Shown here: positions 51,158 to 59,033 of the stretch, one piece after another
Position numbering within the stretch: position 1 is the first letter of the stretch
How the letters are laid out: each line of letters starts with the position of its first letter
NCBI GenBank assembly: GCA_005954745.1
Contig: CP040678.1
Span: 558,001-622,000, forward strand
Source of the DNA: Halostella pelagica
GTDB lineage: Archaea; Halobacteriota; Halobacteria; Halobacteriales; Natronoarchaeaceae
Reading direction: 5' to 3'
DNA length: 64,000 nucleotides
Made by a program: the position numbers and the translations under genes
The notes under the pieces: generated by a model
The model's database searches: none
What the model was told of the DNA's origin: nothing
The model's input: only the letters and a program-made list of their open reading frames with translations

Positions 51158-52012
51158 TCACTCGATCTCGCGGCCGTCCGGGCGAAACATCCGTATCTCG
51201 TCGCTCGCGCGCATTGCGCCGTCGACGGCGGCACCGTCAGCGAGTTCGAGCGACCCGCAGGAGACGTCGCCGAGAACCTCGGCGTCGGGGGCGAGTTCGA
51301 CCTGGCCGTTCCGCGTCGTCACGTCGCCGTGGATCCGGGTCCCCTGGCCGACGTGGATGTCGCCGCGGGCGCGGAGGCTTCCGAACACGTTGTTGTCCTC
51401 GCCGACGGTTATCTCCTCGGCGCGGATGTTGCCGTGGATCCGGCAGTCGTCGCCGATGGTCGCGGGCGTCGAGACGCGCCACGCGTCGTCGTTGACGGTC
51501 GCGTTAGGCGGGACGACCAGCGGTTCGTGTTCGGGGTCATCGTCGTCGAATATTTCGGAGACGAGTTCCTGTGCGGCCTCGTCCTCGCCGATGCGCAGGA
51601 GTTGCGAGAGGTAGACGAACAGGAAGACGATGGTCGGCATCGGGTTCCGGATGACGATCCAGCCGTTGGCTTCGAACCCCTCCTCTATCTCGACGTCGTC
51701 GCCGATGTCCAGGTCGCCGCTGACCATCAACCGGCCGCCGACGTGGACCCGTTCGCCCAGGTAGGCGTCCTCGCCGACGAGGACGTTGCCGGCCACGTCA
51801 CACCACATGTCGAGGCGAGAGTCGCCTTCCGCTTCGATATCGCCGCCGAAGCGGACTCCTTCCCCCGCGAGGACGTTCCGTCCTCGGACGCCGAACTCGA
51901 CGGTGCTTCGGTTCCCGACGACGACGTCGCCGTCGGTCACGAGGTCGTGCTCCTCGACGGTGGTCCCGTCCGGGATGGCCAACTCGTCGAGGGGATTCGT
52001 ACTCAAAGACAC
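51158..52012 (-). CDS. Bactofilin-like polymer-forming protein
   Basis: The 284-residue protein consists of two right-handed beta-helix regions (about 25-120 and 185-270) built of short Gly/Asp/Val-rich turns (GDVVVGNRSTVEFGVRG, GDIHVGQGTRIHGDVTT), as in bactofilins and carbonic anhydrase-like beta-helices. Between them lies a hydrophobic segment MPTIVFLFVYLSQLLRIG and an acidic linker. It is probably a self-assembling cytoskeletal or envelope protein. The hydrophobic insert suggests membrane contact. cetZ lies 4 kb away. Confidence 0.8.
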   Translation of the reverse strand: MSLSTNPLDELAIPDGTTVEEHDLVTDGDVVVGNRSTVEFGVRGRNVLAGEGVRFGGDIEAEGDSRLDMWCDVAGNVLVGEDAYLGERVHVGGRLMVSGDLDIGDDVEIEEGFEANGWIVIRNPMPTIVFLFVYLSQLLRIGEDEAAQELVSEIFDDDDPEHEPLVVPPNATVNDDAWRVSTPATIGDDCRIHGNIRAEEITVGEDNNVFGSLRARGDIHVGQGTRIHGDVTTRNGQVELAPDAEVLGDVSCGSLELADGAAVDGAMRASDEIRMFRPDGREIE

Positions 52013-52159
52013 ACTACACCCACTCCGTCCCGTGATAATAAACCCCCCGCGACCGTCTGACGACCGTCTGACGACGGCGCTGATCGACGGTCCGCCGCGC
52101 CTCGTCTCTCCGCGTTCCGCTTCTTCAGGTTTTTATCCGCAAGCGTCGTATCGGACGAT

Positions 52160-52357
52160 ATGACTACGCTCTCCTTCGACGACAAGGGTGTCGACGTGGT
52201 GTATCAGGGCACCGAGTTCCGTCTGGAGAAAGCCCTGATCGAGGACGCGATTCAGAAGGACTACCACGACGCGACCGACCACGAGGTGTTGCAGATAGTC
52301 GCGGAGAACCCGGACCTCAACGGCGAACCGCGCCGTATCGGTGACATCCTCCGATAG
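52160..52357 (+). CDS. Small conserved haloarchaeal protein (DUF5800-like)
   Basis: The 65-residue protein begins MTTLSFDDKGVDVVYQGTEF and ends RRIGDILR. It matches a small protein widespread in haloarchaea and listed only as a domain of unknown function. Leading TATA-like TTTTTATCC about 30 bases upstream fits a near-leaderless gene. Confidence 0.75.
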   Translation: MTTLSFDDKGVDVVYQGTEFRLEKALIEDAIQKDYHDATDHEVLQIVAENPDLNGEPRRIGDILR

Positions 52358-52365
52358 CGGCCGGA

Positions 52366-52438
52366 CGCTCCCAGCGCTTGGGGTGTGACTGGCCGCTCCC
52401 AGCGCTTCGGGACGACCGCTCGCTTACAGCGCTTCGGG
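52366..52438. repeat. Three tandem copies of the glyoxalase gene 3' end
   Basis: The 18-base block CGCT(C/T)(C/A)CAGCGCTT(C/G)GGG occurs at 52366-52383, 52394-52411 and 52421-52438, spaced 28 and 27 bases. The last copy is the final codons and stop of the minus-strand glyoxalase gene; the others lie beyond the stop. Confidence 0.75.
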
Positions 52439-52861
52439 GTCGAACCGACGGTTCTGTCCCTCCCACGCCTCGTGATCCGCCGTTCGCGTGTCGAGGTACA
52501 CCTCCATCCCGTTCCCGTCGGGGTCGTCGAAGTACAGCGCCTTGCTGATACCGTGGTCGACCGGCGTGACTGTCACCTCACGGTCGCGCAGGCGACGGTA
52601 GACGGCCCGGAGCGCATCAGCCGTCTCCACTTCGAACGCCGCGTGGTACAGACCGATGCCGGGCCCGGGTCCCGGGGCGTCCTCGCCGACGCCCTGAAGG
52701 GCGACGTCGTGGTGGTGTTTCCCCCACGAGAGAAACGCGAACTGGCCGTATTCGTCCTCGACCTCCAGGCCCAGAACGTCTGTGTAGAACTGCACGGAAC
52801 GGCTGACATCCCGGACCTTCAGATGGACGTGGCCGACCTGCGTCGGTCGCGACTCGCTCAT
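52424..52861 (-). CDS. Glyoxalase/dioxygenase superfamily (VOC) protein
   Basis: The 145-residue single-module or double-module vicinal oxygen chelate protein has QVGHVHLKVRDVSRSVQFYTDVLGL, LYHAAFEVET and DPDGNGMEVYLD, giving His/His/Glu metal ligands. This is typical of catechol-dioxygenase-like or lactoylglutathione-lyase-like proteins; the substrate is unknown. The ATG at 52861 gives the family N-terminus. Its 3' end is repeated in tandem just downstream. Confidence 0.85.
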   Translation of the reverse strand: MSESRPTQVGHVHLKVRDVSRSVQFYTDVLGLEVEDEYGQFAFLSWGKHHHDVALQGVGEDAPGPGPGIGLYHAAFEVETADALRAVYRRLRDREVTVTPVDHGISKALYFDDPDGNGMEVYLDTRTADHEAWEGQNRRFDPEAL

Positions 52862-52971
52862 ACTGAATCTCCGACGTGATGGCTGAAAAGTCGACTGGCC
52901 GTTTCGGGTCTCTCTCGGTTGCCGCGTCACGCGGCGGATCCGGCGTCCGTGAACCGGCACGGGAGGACCGC

Positions 52972-53592
52972 TTACTCGTCGTAGCGGTCCGCGGCCGATT
53001 CGAAACCGAGTTCCGACTGTTCCTTGCTCCGGCGTTCCTCCTTGGCGGCGATGGCGGCCGTGTCCGGTGACGCGTCGTCAGTGACTCGTGCCCAGGACTG
53101 GTGGACCTTTGCGTGACACCAGCGACAGAGGTAGACGGTTATCTCGTGAGAAAGCGTGTCGCCGGCTTGCGAGTACGAGAGGTGGTGCTCTTCGAGCAGC
53201 GGACGCTCGTCCGAGTGCGCCATCCGGCGCTCGTCTAGGCCACAGCGGATGCACTCGCGGTCGCTGTTGCGCGACCGGAAGTGCGGGCAGTCCGCCCACG
53301 CCCAGTCGCCGCCTGGAGACTGGGCGCTGTCGACCGCCGTCTCGTCGCGGTCGCTATCACCGCCCGGGCCTCGGCCGCTCGCCTCCTCTCCGGGACACGA
53401 CACGTCGGCATCGGGGTCGACCACGGGACAGGCGAACTCGTCCTCGCGGCGTTTCCGGGCGAAGTCGCGGTCCTGTTCGGGGTGGTCGAACGCGAACCGA
53501 CAGCGACCGTCGTCGGTCAGGTGGTCGCAGACGTCAGCGTGTTCGTACGGGTCGTCGACCCCGACGGAGGTTCCCTCGGGCGTCTTCTCCAT
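52972..53592 (-). CDS. HNH-endonuclease-like zinc protein
   Basis: The 206-residue protein has a Cys/His-rich N-terminal half (CDHLTDDGRCRFAF, CPVVDPDADVSC) and a C-terminal HNH-like module: CIRCGLDERRM, EEHHLSYSQAGD and YLCRWCHAKVH supply CxxC-(HH)-CxxCH. It is a haloarchaeal family (DUF7097-like) with no known role. The catalytic HH and terminal WCHAKVH agree with an HNH nuclease, but activity is not shown. Start at 53592 (MEKTPEGTS). Confidence 0.75.
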   Translation of the reverse strand: MEKTPEGTSVGVDDPYEHADVCDHLTDDGRCRFAFDHPEQDRDFARKRREDEFACPVVDPDADVSCPGEEASGRGPGGDSDRDETAVDSAQSPGGDWAWADCPHFRSRNSDRECIRCGLDERRMAHSDERPLLEEHHLSYSQAGDTLSHEITVYLCRWCHAKVHQSWARVTDDASPDTAAIAAKEERRSKEQSELGFESAADRYDE

Positions 53593-53675
53593 ACCCGGGG
53601 ATCGGCGGCGAGCACTTTGACACTGTCGGACGGGCGCACCGAAACGCTTTTTCGCGCTCCGGAAGACCCCCGTTC

Positions 53676-54077
53676 GTGCGACTGGTTCACGATCCGGGCG
53701 GCGGCGGAAACGACAGCAGAGAGGGGGAAGCCAGCGGCGAGAGCGACTATCACGGTCCCATCCGCACGCTCGCGACGAACGTCGAGACGGCGGACTCGTT
53801 CGGGACTCGGCTGCGCGGTCTGATGTTCCGCTCCGAGGTGCCGGCAGACTACGCGCTCGTCTTTCCCTTCGACGGGACAAAGCGCCGCGGCATCCACACG
53901 CTGTTCGTCCGGGTACCTATCGACGTGATTTGGGTCGACGACGGCACCGTGACCCGAGTCGAGACGCTCGCCCCGTGGCGAAGCGTCGCCACCGCGACGG
54001 CAGACACCATCGTCGAACTCGCCGCGGGCGGCGCTGCGGGCGTAAACGCCGGCGACACGGTCCGTATCGACGCTTGA
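53676..54077 (+). CDS. DUF192 family protein
   Basis: The 133-residue protein shows the DUF192 pattern: GTRLRGLMFRSEVPADYALVFPF, GIHTLFVRVPIDVIWVDDG and LAPWRS...GDTVRI. Members are small, often envelope-associated beta proteins of unknown function. The GTG at 53676 is the first plausible start in frame, after a stretch shared with the divergent upstream gene. Confidence 0.85.
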   Translation: MRLVHDPGGGGNDSREGEASGESDYHGPIRTLATNVETADSFGTRLRGLMFRSEVPADYALVFPFDGTKRRGIHTLFVRVPIDVIWVDDGTVTRVETLAPWRSVATATADTIVELAAGGAAGVNAGDTVRIDA

Positions 54078-54157
54078 TCCGCCGCGTCGCAAAATCTGTC
54101 ACAACGAACGGTTTATACGTCCCCTGGCGATAAGGAGCAACTGGTTACTCATGACCG

Positions 54158-55705
54158 GTGGCCGATTTATTCGGGGTTCCTCCCGAATCAACTAATCTCA
54201 AAGACGGTGCGGACGTACAGCTTCTCGATACGACGTTACGTGACGGGGAACAGGCACCCGGCATCTCGCTCACGCCTGACGAGAAGGCAGAAATAGCGGC
54301 GGCGCTTGACCGCGCCGACGTCTCCGTAATCGAGGCCGGAAGCGCCTGTACCGGCGAGGGCGAGCGCCGGACTATCCAGCGCGTGACCGACCTCGGTCTG
54401 GACGCGCGGATCACCAGCTTCGCCCGCGGGGTCCGCAACGATATCGACCTCGCGATAGACTGCGGCGTCGACGGCGTTAACCTCGTCGTCCCCGCGAGCG
54501 ACCGCCACATCGAGACGAAGGTCGACACGACCCACGACGAGGTCGTGCGAGACACCGTGGACCTGGTCGAGTACGCGAAAGACCACGGCCTCTGGGTCGA
54601 AGTCATCGGCGAAGACGGGTCACGCGCGGACCTCGACTTCCTCGAACGCCTCATGGACGCGGCGCTCGACGCGGGCGCGGACCGCGTCTGCTACGCCGAC
54701 ACCGTGGGCCACGCCGGCCCCGAACGGGCGGTCGAGGCCATCTCTCGCCTCTCCGAACTGGGCCCGGTCAGCACGCACACCCACGACGACCTGGGTCTCG
54801 GCGTGACGAACGCACTCGCGAGCGTCGCCGCGGGCGCGGACCTGATTCACGCCACGGTCAACGGCCTCGGCGAACGTGCCGGCAACGTCGCGCTCGAAGA
54901 GGTCGCCATCGCGCTCGACCACTCCTACGACATCGAGACAGTCGACACGACGCAACTGTACGACCTTGGACAGACTGTCGCCCGCGCGACGGGCGTCCAG
55001 ACCGCTCCGAACAAGGCGGTCACGGGCGCGAACGCGTTCACCCACGAGAGCGGCATCCACACCGACGGGACGCTCAAGGACGACCAGATGTACGAGCCGT
55101 ACCCGCCGGAGAAGGTGGGCCGCGAGCGCCGGATCGTCCTGGGCAAACACACCGGACGCGCCGGTGCCCGCGCCGCCCTCGACGAACACGGTGTCGACGT
55201 CTCGGACGAGGAACTAACAGAGGTCGTCCAGCGCGTCAAGGAAATAGGCGACCGCGGCAAGCGCGTCACCGACGCCGACCTCCTTGCCATCGCTGAGGAA
55301 GTGACGGGGCGCGACCGCGAGCGCCGCGTCGAACTGAAGGGCCTCACCGCCGCCAGCGGCGGCGGCACTCCGACCGCCAGCGTCCGCCTCGAAGTCGACG
55401 GCGAGGAGCGCCTCGCCAGCGGCACCGGGAGCGGACCGGTCGACGCCGCCGTCACCGCCGTGCGCGAGGCGCTCGGCTCCGCCGCGAACGCCACGCTCGA
55501 ATCATACCACGTCGACGCTATCACCGGCGGCACGGACGCCGTCGTCACGGTCGAGGTGGAAATGAGCCGCGGCGACCACTCCGTTACGGTGGCCGCGAAC
55601 GACGCGGACATCACGGGCGCGAGCGTCCGTGCGATGGTCGACGCGCTCGACCGCCTGCTCACCGTTCCCGGCGAGGACGGCCAGCCCGTTCTCGCGGACG
55701 ACTGA
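54158..55705 (+). CDS. Alpha-isopropylmalate/citramalate/homocitrate synthase family protein
   Basis: The 515-residue enzyme has the DRE-TIM barrel (LLDTTLRDGEQAPGI, HTHDDLGLG, NGLGERAGN, HESGIHTDG) and a C-terminal LeuA-type regulatory domain (about 385-500). It condenses acetyl-CoA with a 2-oxoacid; LeuA, CimA and homocitrate synthase share these features, and I cannot separate them here, though (R)-citramalate or isopropylmalate synthase is most likely. Start is GTG at 54158 after a TATA-like GGTTTATACG. The stop runs straight into a dispersed palindrome. Confidence 0.88.
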   Translation: MADLFGVPPESTNLKDGADVQLLDTTLRDGEQAPGISLTPDEKAEIAAALDRADVSVIEAGSACTGEGERRTIQRVTDLGLDARITSFARGVRNDIDLAIDCGVDGVNLVVPASDRHIETKVDTTHDEVVRDTVDLVEYAKDHGLWVEVIGEDGSRADLDFLERLMDAALDAGADRVCYADTVGHAGPERAVEAISRLSELGPVSTHTHDDLGLGVTNALASVAAGADLIHATVNGLGERAGNVALEEVAIALDHSYDIETVDTTQLYDLGQTVARATGVQTAPNKAVTGANAFTHESGIHTDGTLKDDQMYEPYPPEKVGRERRIVLGKHTGRAGARAALDEHGVDVSDEELTEVVQRVKEIGDRGKRVTDADLLAIAEEVTGRDRERRVELKGLTAASGGGTPTASVRLEVDGEERLASGTGSGPVDAAVTAVREALGSAANATLESYHVDAITGGTDAVVTVEVEMSRGDHSVTVAANDADITGASVRAMVDALDRLLTVPGEDGQPVLADD

Positions 55706-55784
55706 TAGGAACTGTTGTAACTGTGTACCGGTATTCGCCGACCCCGTGTCGGCGAAATACCGAAATGACTTACAACAGTCCCTA
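55706..55784. repeat. Dispersed palindromic element, copy 4 (best preserved)
   Basis: It begins the base after the synthase stop and spans 79 bp. The arms TAGGAACTGTTGTAA / TTACAACAGTCCCTA pair at the outside and TTCGCCGAC / GTCGGCGAA near the centre. It is about 90% alike 62938-63012. A poly-T run (55802-55808) follows soon after. Confidence 0.75.
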
Positions 55785-55990
55785 TGAGCGGACATCGTTT
55801 CGTTTTTTTGAGGCCAGTCCACTATCGTTCGGTCGAGTGGATAGCAGGCCTGCAGGGAGTAATATCGGCCGTCTGAAACCATATTGTCGGTATTTCGTCG
55901 ATATCTGGTAACTACCCCGTCAGCAACAGATCTGTGTTTGTGACGTAGTATCATACGGATCCATGTTGGCCACGCTGACAGGGGATACCA
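55785..55990. other. cetZ upstream region
   Basis: About 205 bases between the palindrome and the cetZ start hold no gene. There is a T-rich TTTCGTTTTTTT at about 55797-55808 that could end the synthase transcript, and AT-rich, TATA-like patches further on. No clear promoter stands out. Confidence 0.4.
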
Positions 55991-57163
55991 GTGAAACTAG
56001 CACTCATCGCAGTCGGCCAGGCCGGCGGCAAGATCGTCGACGAGTTCTTGGCGTACGAGCAGCAGGCCGACGCGGACTTCATCACGGCGGCGACAGCGAT
56101 CAACACTGCCAGACCCGACCTGGAGGGACTCGACTACGTGCCCGTCGAGAACCGCGTCCTCATCGGTCAGTCGCGGGTCGGCGGGCACGGCGTCGGTGCC
56201 GACAACGAACTCGGGGCGGAGATAGCCGCCGAGGAGTCGACGGAGATCGTCGCGGCGACCGACGACGTACCGGTGAGTCACGTCGACGCGTTCCTGGTCG
56301 TCGCGGCGCTCGGCGGCGGCACCGGAAGCGGCGCGGGCCCAGTCATCGCCAAAGAACTGAAGCGAGTGTACACGACGCCGGTGTACGGACTCGGTATCCT
56401 GCCGGCCAGCGACGAGGGGGGTATCTACACACTGAACGCCGCCCGCTCGTTCCAGACGTTCGTCCGAGAGGTGGACAACCTCCTCGTCTTCGACAACGAC
56501 GCCTGGCGCAAATCCGGCGAGACGCTCACGGCGGGCTACGACGAGATCAACGAGGAGATCGCGCGTCGCTTCGGCGTCCTCTTCAGCGCCGGCGAGACGA
56601 ACACCGACGACGCCATCGCCGAGAGCGTCGTCGACGCCAGCGAGATCGTCAACACGCTGAAAGCCAACGGCGTTTCCACGGTCGGCTACGCGTCCGAGGA
56701 ACTCACGCCCGAAGAGGAGGACCCGGGCCTACTCTCCCGGTTCACCGGCGGGTCGGCGGAACCGGACCCCAGCGAGGCGGAAAACCGGATCAACAGTCTC
56801 ATCCGGAAGGCGACGTTGGGACGGCTGACGCTGCCGTGTGACGTCGACAGCGCCGAGCGGTCACTGACGGTCGTCGCCGGACCGCCCGAGCACCTGAGCA
56901 GGAAAGGTATCGAGGAGGGGCGTCGCTGGCTCGAAGAGGAAACCGGGTCGATGGAGGTCCGGGGCGGTGACTACCCGCTCCAGTCCGACTCCGTCGCGGC
57001 GGCCGTGTTGCTCTCCGGCGTCACGGAAGTCCCGCGGGTCACGAAACTCCAGATAATCGCCAACGAGACTCAGGAGAACATCGAGGAGACGACGCAGGGG
57101 CCGGCGCAGGCTGAGGAGCAGTTGATCGGCGAACAGGGCGAGGACCTCGACCCGCTGTTCTAA
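55991..57163 (+). CDS. cetZ: CetZ tubulin-superfamily GTPase
   Basis: The 390-residue protein begins VKLALIAVGQAGGKIVDEFL (GTG start) and has the tubulin signature GGGTGSG at 108-114, plus the switch T4 and T6 regions. It matches the CetZ group of haloarchaea, distinct from FtsZ, which controls cell shape and motility. The C-terminal tail is acidic (EEQLIGEQGEDLDPLF). A strong hairpin follows the stop. No other cytoskeletal gene is adjacent, but a bactofilin-like gene lies 4 kb to the left. Confidence 0.9.
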   Translation: MKLALIAVGQAGGKIVDEFLAYEQQADADFITAATAINTARPDLEGLDYVPVENRVLIGQSRVGGHGVGADNELGAEIAAEESTEIVAATDDVPVSHVDAFLVVAALGGGTGSGAGPVIAKELKRVYTTPVYGLGILPASDEGGIYTLNAARSFQTFVREVDNLLVFDNDAWRKSGETLTAGYDEINEEIARRFGVLFSAGETNTDDAIAESVVDASEIVNTLKANGVSTVGYASEELTPEEEDPGLLSRFTGGSAEPDPSEAENRINSLIRKATLGRLTLPCDVDSAERSLTVVAGPPEHLSRKGIEEGRRWLEEETGSMEVRGGDYPLQSDSVAAAVLLSGVTEVPRVTKLQIIANETQENIEETTQGPAQAEEQLIGEQGEDLDPLF

Positions 57164-57174
57164 CAGTTCTCCAC

Positions 57175-57195
57175 GCGGACGGCGAAACCGTCCGC
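57175..57195 (+). terminator. Hairpin after cetZ
   Basis: GCGGACGG-CGAAA-CCGTCCGC is a perfect 8 bp stem 12 bases after the cetZ stop. A near-identical hairpin (GGACGGC-GAA-GCCGTCC) recurs at 57306-57322, about 130 bases on. Confidence 0.55.
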
Positions 57196-57272
57196 TACTG
57201 ACACTGTTCGACGGCGATACGCTCGACTGACGCGAGCGACACACAGAGCGGTCGCTCGCGGCGTAATCTCGT

Positions 57273-57420
57273 TGAAAAGCGCCGAGGAGGAGATTTGAAC
57301 CACGCGGACGGCGAAGCCGTCCTCTACTTCAAATCTCCACGTCCGTAGATTTCACGACGCTGGCGACTCGCTCCGCTCGTCACGTTGCGTCGTGAAAAGC
57401 GCCGAGGAGGAGATTTGAAC
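57273..57420. repeat. Duplicated 3' end of tRNA-Ser, att-like direct repeats
   Basis: The 28 bases at 57273-57300 are identical to 57393-57420, exactly 120 bases apart. They comprise the last 21 nucleotides of the tRNA (T-arm part, acceptor stem, discriminator base) plus 7 flanking bases. Between them lie nested inverted repeats: GGAGATTTGAA (57290) pairs with TTCAAATCTCC (57328) around a GGACGGC/GCCGTCC hairpin, and TTTCACGACGC pairs with GCGTCGTGAAA. Direct repeats at a tRNA 3' end are the mark of integrase sites. Confidence 0.7.
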
Positions 57421-57484
57421 TCCTGTGTCCTTGCGGACAGTTGCTCTCGAAGCAACCGCCTTGGCCGGGCTAGGCTACCTCGGC
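57400..57484 (-). tRNA. tRNA-Ser (anticodon CGA)
   Basis: An 85-nucleotide type II tRNA: acceptor stem GCCGAGG/CCTCGGC with discriminator G, D-arm with GCCTAGCCCGGCC, anticodon stem GTTGC/GCAAC around loop TTCGAGA (anticodon CGA, for UCG), a serine-type long variable arm TGTCCGCAAGGACA, and a T-arm with GTTCAAATC. No CCA is encoded and no intron is seen. A TATA-like CCATAACAT lies about 30 bases upstream. Confidence 0.95.
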
Positions 57485-57585
57485 TTCATCCTTCGGTTCG
57501 GTGGTTTCGATGTTATGGGTTTCGGTTCGGGACCGGTTCCGCGAGTCTCCGCCACGAATAATAGGAGGGAGTGCGCACGGGACCC

Positions 57586-58536
57586 ATGGACGTTCGCGAA
57601 GCGAACGAAGAGGCACAGGCCGTTCTCGATACGGTCGGCAAGGCGGTCATCGCTGACCGCGAATTTCTGGAAACGGTGTTGCTCGGCGTCCTGGGCCGCG
57701 GACACGTGCTGCTCGAAGACGTTCCCGGCACGGGGAAAACGCTCACCGCCCGGTCGTACGCCGAGGCGCTCGGACTCTCGTTCAGTCGCGTCCAGTTCAC
57801 GCCGGACCTGCTCCCGTCCGACGTGACCGGGACACACGTGTTCAACGAGGACACCGGCGAGTTCACCTTCAACGAGGGACCGATCTTCGCCAACGTCGTT
57901 CTGGCGGACGAGATCAACCGCGCGCCGCCGAAAACTCAGGCCGCCCTGCTGGAAGCGATGGAGGAGGGTCAGGTGACCGTCGACGGCGACACCCACCCCC
58001 TGCCGGAGCCGTTTTTCGTCATCGCGACCCAGAACCCCGTCGAGCAGGAGGGGACGTTCCCGTTACCGGAGGCCCAGATCGACCGGTTCATGGTCAAGAC
58101 GAGCCTCGGCTATCCGGAACTCGACGGCGAGGTGGAACTGCTCGAACGCCGACGCTCCCGCGACACCCAGAGCCCCGACGCCGAACAGGTGCTGACGACT
58201 GATACCGTCCGAACCTTGCGGTCGGTACCGGAATCGGTCCGGATCGAGGACGAACTGCTAGAGTACGTCGCGAAGGTCGCCCGGGCGACCCGCGAGGACC
58301 GCCGCGCCGAGGTCGGCGTCTCCCCGCGTGGCACCCAGCGACTGTTCGAGACGGCCCGCGCGCAGGCGGTGCTCGCAAACCGCGACTACGTCACACCCGA
58401 CGACATCAAGCGCGTGGCGCAACCGGTGCTCGCTCACCGTCTCGTGCTAACGCCCGACGCGACGGTCAATGACGTCGACAAACGCGCCGTGATAGAACGC
58501 GTTCTCGACCAGGTGCCGGTGCCGACGATCGATTAG
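57586..58536 (+). CDS. MoxR-family AAA+ ATPase
   Basis: The 316-residue ATPase has Walker A EDVPGTGKT (43-51), Walker B VVLADEINRAPPKTQAALLEAM and sensor 1 IATQNPVEQEGTFPLPEAQ, then the C-terminal lid. MoxR proteins act as chaperones for complex assembly, normally together with DUF58 and DUF4129 or transglutaminase proteins; all but the last are in the convergent operon. The ATG at 57586 is preferred over a GTG 15 bases upstream. Its stop overlaps the convergent gene by four bases. Confidence 0.92.
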   Translation: MDVREANEEAQAVLDTVGKAVIADREFLETVLLGVLGRGHVLLEDVPGTGKTLTARSYAEALGLSFSRVQFTPDLLPSDVTGTHVFNEDTGEFTFNEGPIFANVVLADEINRAPPKTQAALLEAMEEGQVTVDGDTHPLPEPFFVIATQNPVEQEGTFPLPEAQIDRFMVKTSLGYPELDGEVELLERRRSRDTQSPDAEQVLTTDTVRTLRSVPESVRIEDELLEYVAKVARATREDRRAEVGVSPRGTQRLFETARAQAVLANRDYVTPDDIKRVAQPVLAHRLVLTPDATVNDVDKRAVIERVLDQVPVPTID

Positions 58537-59033
58537 TTCCGTAGCACCGACGTCAACGCCACTGCCGAGAGGAGGAGAAAGACGAGCGCCGACAGCGGCA
58601 TTCCGCCGCCGGCCACCGAATACAGGGCGAATCCGGCAAGCGATACGCCAAGGCCAAGCACCGCACTCCCGCCGACGTGGACGATCTCCGCCCGTCCGGT
58701 CGACGCTTCCCGGCCGAGTTGCTCGCCGAGGCTGACTGAGTTGTCGAGGAGGTCCCACGCGACGACGGCACCGCTCACAACGAGGAGGACCACGACTGTC
58801 GGTGCGTTCTGGATCCCGGCGACGATCCCGCCGAGAAAGAGCAGTCCACCGGACCAAAACGCCGCGCGTCGCCACCCGCGAAGCATCGTGACGACCGCGG
58901 CGAACATGGACAGGACACCGAAGGGTGCCGCGAGTCCGGCGTACACGCCGGCCAGAAGGGTGAGAAAGCCGATCATGACGACTGCGGCGACGCCGCTGTG
59001 CAACGGCGGCAGGCGGTCTATCTCGCCCGTCAT
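58533..59033 (-). CDS. Membrane protein of the MoxR/DUF58 cluster
   Basis: The 166-residue protein has about five to six membrane segments and no other motif (DUF7519-like). The start at 59033 overlaps the DUF58 stop by four bases (ATGA), so translation is coupled. It is the last gene of a four-gene minus-strand operon. No function is recognised. Confidence 0.75.
   Translation of the reverse strand: MTGEIDRLPPLHSGVAAVVMIGFLTLLAGVYAGLAAPFGVLSMFAAVVTMLRGWRRAAFWSGGLLFLGGIVAGIQNAPTVVVLLVVSGAVVAWDLLDNSVSLGEQLGREASTGRAEIVHVGGSAVLGLGVSLAGFALYSVAGGGMPLSALVFLLLSAVALTSVLRN

Noticed and set aside
57273-57300. The duplicated tRNA-Ser 3' end as a second tRNA gene
   Set aside because: Only the last 21 nucleotides are present; the rest of the cloverleaf is missing.
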